Assembly (NCBI GenBank): GCA_028023455.1 | Contig: JAQFVV010012496.1 | Span: 1,302,001-1,366,000 of the forward strand | Direction: 5' to 3' | DNA from: Epiperipatus broadwayi | Taxonomy: Eukaryota > Onychophora > Udeonychophora > Euonychophora > Peripatidae | Length of the DNA stretch: 64,000 nucleotides | In this document: piece by piece, positions 58,036-64,000 of the stretch | Layout of the letters: every line of letters starts with the position of its first letter | How positions within the stretch are numbered: the stretch's first letter is position 1 | Notes under the pieces: model-generated | The model's input: only the letters and a program-made list of their open reading frames with translations | Told to the model about the DNA's origin: nothing | Databases searched by the model: none | Made by a program: the position numbers and the translations under genes

Positions 58036-58739
58036 AAAAAGGTGTAATATGATAGAAATTTTTATCAAACATTTTTATTACTTATTTTATTACAAATTAC
58101 ATTATGTATGTATAGACTGTTTTCAAATATAGAATGGCAAACTGTATGTTAACAACATCCTCCCAATCTTATAAAAATTATTACTTGCGTGGATGGAGCG
58201 ATCATATGTACATTGAACATTTGTGCAGCTTTGTGGTTGTATATTTCAATGATAGTTTTCCTATCAGCTATTCATATTTTTTCAAAAAATCTGGTAAGTA
58301 AACTGTTTTATTAAGCAATTTAAATTTGTTTATGGTTTGTAATTTTTCCAGGGCGCAAACTTTCTAAAGATATATGTACAGGTTCAAAAAAAAATATTTT
58401 AATTGTTTATAATTAGTGTGCTTAGAGTTTCATGGCTTTTTAAAACAATTATAAAAAAAAAAAACTCTTGAAAATAAAACTGGAAAGTATTTACTTGATT
58501 TTGGTTATTTTGTTTCTAACAGAAGTTTAAGAATTATAAGAAAATATCAACCAAAAATAAATATAGTCCAAAATTGCTTTTAATTATTTTAAATTGGTTT
58601 TATTTTTATTTTATTTTAAGAAGCTCCATTTCTTTGACAATTTGTTGTCGCCATTTATGAATCTTTTAAAACAAAAATTAATATTTAGACATTTTTATTT
58701 TAATTAATTATTTATTTACATATTTTGTTTGAATTCCAG

Positions 58740-60590
58740 ACTTTAGAAATAAATTAACTTAAATTTTTTGTTAGCATGATTTCAGAAAATATCAAAAACG
58801 AAAATATGAACAAGAAAATAGAAGCTTTCGGCAAGAATGGGTAGGAAAAATTTGTTTTTATTAACATTAAGGGAAAGTCATTGTGTTTTATTTTATTTGT
58901 AAAGTTACACTTGCAAATTACAAAATAAGCAATTTTTGTCATATTATGAAGTAAATCATCCTGCTTTTCAACTCAATATCTCCACACAATTCAAAATTGC
59001 GAACAGAAACTTAAGTCATTGTAATCAGGACCTCACAAGCAAAACAGGATTCTTGTCTTTTTTTAGTCGTAAAGATGACAGAGCAGACAAAGCTAGTTTT
59101 TTGGTAGCATGGAATACTGCTTGTGCCAAATGTCCATATGGAGAAGGAGAATTTATTAAAAGAAACTTGAAAAAAGTGGTTAAAGTTTTGAATCAAGATA
59201 AATTGATAGCCCAAGTTCCTTTGCCACTTTGTAGAACTGATCATATTAGTGAAGTTAGTAACAATGTTAAAAATCGTTTGATGTGTGATCTGAAAAATTG
59301 TACAGCTTTCAGTTTAGTTCTTGACGAGACTATAGACATTCAGGATGTTCCATAATTGGTTATTTTTGTCTGCTATGTATTTGCAGACATAAATGTGAAG
59401 GAAGAAATTTTAGACCTACTAGCTCTTCCCACACTACTTCACAGTATCGATGCAAAAATGTACTTGATGAAGTAATGAACAGGTTTGAATGGCCTAGTGA
59501 TAAACTTGTAAATGTTGCAGGTGATGGAGTCCCTGCAATGTTAGGTAAAAACCTAGGTCTTAATTGTTTTTTAAACAACAATCTTAGATTTCTTCACTGC
59601 ATAATTCGCCATGAGCATCTGATAGCAAAGTACTTAAAATACGAAAATGTGTGGCAGATTGTTTTGCATATTGTGAATTTAATTAGAACAAATGCCAAAA
59701 CACACTGACAATTTAAGAACTTTTTAGAAAAAAAGTTAAATGATGAAACAGATTAATTGTCCAGTGATCTCTGCTTATGGTCTGTTATAAACGGCTGTCA
59801 ATTTACATTTTGAGCTGTTTTATGGAACTTCTAAAGCCTATCATAACATTTTTTTTAAAAAAAAAAAAAAATCTAGAATTAGAAAATGAAACTTAGCTTC
59901 TGACTTAATGTTTTTTACGGACATTATGGAACATTTGTAAACACTTAATTCAGCTTTACAAGGAAAGGGAAAAATGATCGGTGATTTGTCTACAAACTGT
60001 ATTTAGCTGTGAAGCTAAACTTTGGCTGGCTTTTTGTGTATGATCTCAAGTCCAGAATATTTAATCATTTTCCACAAGTAAAAGCAAATATAATTAATAT
60101 CAATGAAGAAAAAGTAGTCAAATGTAAAGAAAAATTGGAAGAATTGAAAGTGGATTTCAAATGTAGATTTGAAGATTTGACAAGTTTTAAATCTATATTT
60201 GCGTATTTCACGAACACATTTACTTGTGATATCATTGAAAATGGATTTCCAATTTCTGAAATAATACTTGTCAAAAAAAAAACAGCTGGGAAATTGGAGT
60301 TGTTAGAGATGAAAGAAAATCAGGCCTTGCAAATGCAACACAAATCTAGTTCTCTCACTGAAAATTTGGAAAGTCATGCCAGAATCAAAATATCCACAAT
60401 TAAAAAAAGCTGCCTGCCGTCTTTCAATTTTTTGTTCAATATATTGCTGTGAATCATTGTACTCCACAATGAAGTTCGTGAAGTTAAAATATCATTCATA
60501 GTTGACCAATCAGAATCGCACAGAATTGCCGGAACAGTTTTAACAAACTGCATGCCAAATTTCAAAAATTTCATCAAAGGTCTTCGTTAA
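58740..60590 (+). pseudogene. hAT transposase relic of the GTF2IRD2/ZBED type
   Basis: Decayed transposase in several frames. Near 58800 RKYEQENRSFRQEW matches the N-terminal start of these proteins; the BED-finger region is frameshifted. At 58936-59355 the frame reads SYYEVNHPAF, ASFLVAWNTACAKCPYGEGE, FIKRNLKKVVKVL and ends AFSLVLDETIDIQDV, the first catalytic Asp block (LDExxDxxD). At 59475-59708 come DKLVNVAGDGVPAMLGKN (the DGAPAMxG block) and LHCIIRHEHLIAKYL (the HCxxHxExL block). At 60009-60452 come RIFNHFPQV and VDFKCRFEDLTSFKSIFAYF. Stops at about 59354 and 59706 and several indels make it dead. Confidence 0.88.
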
Positions 60591-60856
60591 ATGTTATGCT
60601 TTTTAGTAATATATTTTATTTTTATTATTAAAATTTTGAAATAATTTTTTGCGTTTTCTTTCTCTTAATTATAGTTTCTTATATACTTTATACAGCATTT
60701 ATAACTCGTAAAGAATACGTAATCAAATTAATTAAGTTAAATAATATTTGACTATATGCATTTATTTTTGTGTACTTATATAATATGGTATGGCTCTTTA
60801 CAACACATGAAAAACCAGCATACAGTTCTCATTGACCTCATGCATGACCACCCCTG

Positions 60857-61422
60857 ATATTATCACTGGGTACTTGATGATATATCAAAAAAAACCGTCC
60901 CATCATCGATTCCAGCATTTCTTTTCAAAATCTGAATCAATTAATGGTGGACAAATTTATAAGGAGTGACGGACGGACAGGGATTACCAATACAAGCAAG
61001 ATTATAGATAAAAGTTAGTAAAACGCGGCAAACAATATATATCTATTTACTACTTCAATTAGAATAGAAGATATTAGAAAAAAGATCTTGCATTTCTTAA
61101 AAATATATTAGCAAACAAAAGTCAAAAGCAAAAAAAAAACGTAAATATTTTTTAATTATGCATGCAAATGTGAACCCAAAACCCGACTAAAAATAAAAAA
61201 CTGCAATTAAAAAAATAAATAGAAAACACTAATATGTGACACTTTGCAACAATAAAATTATATAATCATAATTAGCTAAATATTTACCTATATGTAATCA
61301 ATGAATAGATCAGTAAATGGTTGAAACTTCTGAACAAGTGACAAAATTATTTTAAAAACGCAAAAGTGAATTGATTAAAAATGTAAATGCTTCATTTACT
61401 TATTTTGCATAAATACATAATC
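60857..61422. other. AT-rich DNA, no feature
   Basis: No recognised element. Confidence 0.4.
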
Positions 61423-61538
61423 ATTAAAAACCAGTCAACATTGAGATAATCCCAATGTCACAATTTTCAAACTGTTGTCAAGGCAACCTCCTTTTAACAA
61501 TAAGAATGGAATTCCACCCTCATTAATGGTCTAATGTA

Positions 61539-62774
61539 CACCTGGGTCTCTTTTTACGCAGACTTATTTAACACGATTTTGAAGTTACGCGATTTATGTT
61601 TCACCGGAAGTCGAACTCCGATAATGCGCTACTACTTTAAATAATAAATTTTGTGCACTTATGTTATATTGAAAGCAATAGCACATTATTGGAATTCGAC
61701 TTTCATCTTAGTAATTTCAATATTTTCAGTGCTTTATAATAGTAAGATTTTATGCAATAATGAAATTAAAATCATGATTTCCACATTTTATGTATACACA
61801 CATTAAATTTCACAAGATTATAATGTAAATTTGTTCAAACATTGTGCGTGTTAATTTTGCATTTTAAATCACATTCTGTTTTTGCTTTTTAAAAAAGAAC
61901 GTAATCAATTATTAATCATTTAGTGTCCACAAGTTTATTTTTAAAAGGTGAGTAATAGCAGTGGGCACAATTAAAAATTAAAATCTGATTTTTAATTGTA
62001 ATTAACAATTTAAAAATTACTTACGGTGACTTGAAATTAATGTGAAATTTGATTTTTAAACGGAATTGAAAATTAAAAAATTAAAGACAAAAATAAGAAT
62101 TTAATTTTTAGTTGTTAGTTTCATAAACAATTAATAAAATCATCGTCTCAAAGATTAATTATTAATTACGTTGTCACCAGAAAACCATTGACACAACATG
62201 AGTGTGAACCACTAAACATCACATGATCACCATCTCATACTAGCACATAACTGTTATAAACAAAGGCTCTTGTGAAGAATCTGATTTTTTTACCAGTTTG
62301 CAAACGAACTTGTTTTTCGGCAAATAGCTATAATAATTAAAACATGTATAAAAAAATGTAAATTACTGTACTATAAATTATGCATAAAAATATATTATTT
62401 TGAATAAAATTAAATATTATAGTTAAAAAAAGTTTGTCTTGTATCAATTTTTTTCAAATTTGAAAATTTTTATTAGTCATATTTTATAATAATAGTTCAA
62501 CACAATTGAAATAAAACAACTATATAAAAATAATAAATATTTCCTTTATTATGGACAAATTTATGTTTGACCATTATTAAGGATTAGTCATATTTTATTT
62601 ACTTATTTTTTTTTTTTTGGGGCGAATTTTAAAGTAATTTTACGGTGGTGCTTTGCTTTTACACGGATTTTGAAAAATCACAGACCGCATCCCCCCTTTT
62701 TTAATGTAAGTTACGTCTATTTTTGCGCGTGTTTTCTGAGGAACCTATCTATCGCGTAAAATGCGACCCAGGTG
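61539..62774. mobile_element. TA-target DNA transposon (MITE or deleted pogo/mariner type)
   Basis: Ends are perfect 10-bp inverted repeats, cacctgggtc and gacccaggtg, flanked by TA on both sides. Subterminal parts (tttttacgcagactt; cgcgtaaaatgcg) share a tacgcg theme. It is 1236 bp and has no recognisable transposase. It interrupts family E, and the uninterrupted sequence at 63890 shows only one TA at the target. A family A fragment (62206-62270) is nested inside. Confidence 0.8.
62206..62270 (+). repeat. Family A fragment, 5' end only
   Basis: accactaaacatcacatg, atcaccatctcatactagcac, ataactgttataaacaaagg. It breaks off before the hammerhead. It is close to copy 4 at 24625. Confidence 0.65.
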
Positions 62775-63030
62775 TACTTACATAGACCTAAAGATTACAA
62801 CTTGATCACAGAAATTGAAATTATTGACACAAAGAAGTTTAAATAAATTCTCCTTAAGTTGGTAAATATGTAACCTATTCTGAATGCAGACCTAATAAAT
62901 AGTCAATTATAACATTACAAAAACTTCAATTATAAATTTCAAATTGCATCTAAAGTATTTCTTAAATAATAAGTGTAATAATGCTCAAGGCTAAATGAGT
63001 TTGTAAGTAATCATTCAAAATAATCAATAC

Positions 63031-63109
63031 TTAGACAATCCCAACATCAATAACAAATAACAATTTCAAACTGTTGTCAAGATAACGTCCTTTTAACAAT
63101 AAAGGTGGA
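63031..63109 (+). repeat. Family E left end
   Basis: acttagacaatcccaacatc, caaactgttgtcaagataacg, ttttaacaataaaggtgg. It is interrupted by the family B dimer that follows and probably continues at 63746. Confidence 0.7.
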
Positions 63110-63745
63110 ATCCCATCTTTATTAATGGTGTATATATATGTAATATATGCAGGATTCGAACTCTGACTTTCGCACGACCCTCAACTCTCCATGCCATCAC
63201 ACATTGCTGACCCACCTGATCATACACATGTTGAAAAGATAAATAATCACCAATATACATATTTCGTACTAAACCAGCACTCATCAGTTGGTCCAGATTA
63301 CTATCTCCACACATATATACAATCAGTGCTCAGCTTTATATTACGATAGCCAATCTTCATACTTTAATGGACAGGCTTCAAACTACTCCAACCCATAATT
63401 CCTCAGCCTTCCATTTCATTGAAAACCTGACGATGGAATGTTCAAAGCCCACATTAGTGCCAAAGTTGTCATCCTACCCATGTTGACATTTAGTCATTCT
63501 GACTAAATGTCAGGATGACCACACCTTGGCATTAACGTGGGCTTTGAACGTTTCATCATCAGATTTTCAATGAACTGGAAGGCTGAGGAGTTGTGGGTTG
63601 GAGTTGGTTTAGTATAAAACATGTATATCGGTGATTATTTATCTTTTCAACATGTGTGATCAGGTGGATCAGCAATATGAGATGGCATGGAGAGTTAAGG
63701 GCCATATGAAAATCTGACTTCGAATCCTGCATACATTAAATAAGA
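63110..63745. mobile_element. Family B SINE inverted dimer inserted in family E
   Basis: Left arm (63140-63480) and right arm (63490-63740) are inverted copies: outer gcaggattcgaactctgac and cttcgaatcctgcatac (B-box-like), inner atcatacacatgttgaaaag and ttcaacatgtgtgatc. The very centre is itself palindromic (catttagtcattctgactaaatg). The left arm keeps an intact hammerhead; the right arm has lost its CTGATGA box. The 73-codon frame at 63093-63314 is a by-product. Confidence 0.8.
63249..63292 (-). ncRNA. Hammerhead ribozyme, family B, best copy
   Basis: Minus strand: stem I ACCAA with TTGGT (5 bp), box CTGATGA, stem II GTGCT with AGTAC around GGTTT (five pairs, one G-U), GAA, stem III ATA with TAT around TG, cleavage base A. 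All invariant positions are present and all three stems close. The same fold with compensating differences is seen at 48989-49030 and 28216-28256. Confidence 0.75.
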
Positions 63746-64000
63746 AATGTAATAATGCTCAAGGCTAAATGGGTTTGTAAGTAATCATTAATAACCAGTC
63801 AACACTTAAACAATCCTAATAACAATAACAATTTCAAACTGTTGTCAAGGCAACTGCCTTTTAATAATAAGGGTGGACTTATTAATGGTCTAATACACTT
63901 ATATAGATACTAAAGATTGAAACTTGACAACAGAGATTACATATATATATATACACACACACACAAGAACATGTACATTTAAATAAATTTGTAAAAAAAA
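63746..64000 (+). repeat. Family E copy, running to the window end
   Basis: gctcaaggctaaatgggttt, ataaccagtcaacactt, caaactgttgtcaaggcaac, then tagatactaaagattgaaac. It ends in TA and CA microsatellites near 63950. Confidence 0.7.

Larger units (their letters stand above)
57450..60856 (+). mobile_element. hAT transposon with decayed transposase
   Basis: The right end reads gcatgaccacccctg (60842-60856), the CCCCTG-type hAT terminus, preceded by atggctctttacaacacatg. The left region 57455-57535 has the matching subterminal gctctcagagcccacatgcag and aatgtggctccc, but a clear CAGGGG end was not found, so the left border is approximate. Family A copy 10 is nested at 57588-58035, and the transposase relic lies at 58740-60590. 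Confidence 0.65.
61423..63030. mobile_element. Family E foldback element split by a later insertion
   Basis: The left part (aaaccagtcaacattgag, aaactgttgtcaaggcaacc, ttaatggtctaatg) stops at 61538 and the right part resumes at 62775 (tacttacatagacc, taaagattacaacttg) up to tgctcaaggctaaatgagtt (62982-63001). Comparison with the uninterrupted copy at 63890-63930 shows the join. Confidence 0.8.

Noticed and set aside
63550-63575. Hammerhead at the centre of the family B dimer (minus CTGATGATGAAACG)
   Set aside because: The CTGATGA and GAAAC boxes are separated by one base, so no stem II can form.
1-64000. CRISPR array, operon, bacterial promoter or ribosome-binding site
   Set aside because: The DNA is animal nuclear: spliced gene, SINEs, LINEs, hAT and mariner. 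Direct repeats seen are transposon-related and lack spacer-repeat regularity.

Overview
This is a strongly AT-rich window from an animal nuclear genome, almost certainly an invertebrate. Coding sequence is sparse, introns are very long, splice sites are GT/AG, and most of the DNA is layered transposable-element debris. There are no bacterial features. The mix of Penelope-like elements, RTE-type LINE relics, hAT and mariner relics and tRNA-derived SINEs fits a lophotrochozoan such as a mollusc. That placement is inference only.

One host gene can be supported: a minus-strand Rab3-interacting / Rabin8-type Rab GEF (RAB3IP / RAB3IL1 family). Six exons are recognisable at 44066-43989, 37817-37557, 31731-31603, 31467-31388, 23999-23900 and 21965-21899. 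They join in frame with consistent phases and cover the end of the Sec2 coiled coil, the phospho-linker and most of the conserved C-terminal region. The 5' exons and the last coding exon were not found. Introns reach about 7 kb and are full of repeats.

Repeats dominate the rest. Left part (1-21.9 kb): a 555-bp direct repeat pair, a TIR transposon at 6047-7141, a GA-rich minisatellite at 14686-15035, and copies of a foldback element here called family A. Middle part (21.9-44 kb, inside the Rabin8 gene): a hAT-type TIR element, a deleted mariner, inverted-dimer SINEs, a Penelope GIY-YIG fragment between inverted arms, and RTE LINE relics on both strands. Right part (44-64 kb): a MITE cluster, more Penelope fragments, a LINE C-terminal zinc-knuckle relic, a GTF2IRD2/ZBED-like hAT transposase relic, and more copies of families A, B and E.

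The most interesting signal is a set of hammerhead-ribozyme folds inside the short repeats. Two families, A and B, each carry a full type I hammerhead core with conserved CTGATGA and GAAA boxes, a paired stem II, a minimal stem III and a pairing stem I. The best copies are at 24777-24816 (+), 55594-55635 (-), 63249-63292 (-), 48989-49030 (-) and 28216-28256 (-). Family A copies are flanked by target-site duplications of about 12 bp, and most families occur as inverted dimers. One hammerhead lies in a Rabin8 intron in sense orientation. Names such as family A to E are local to this report.
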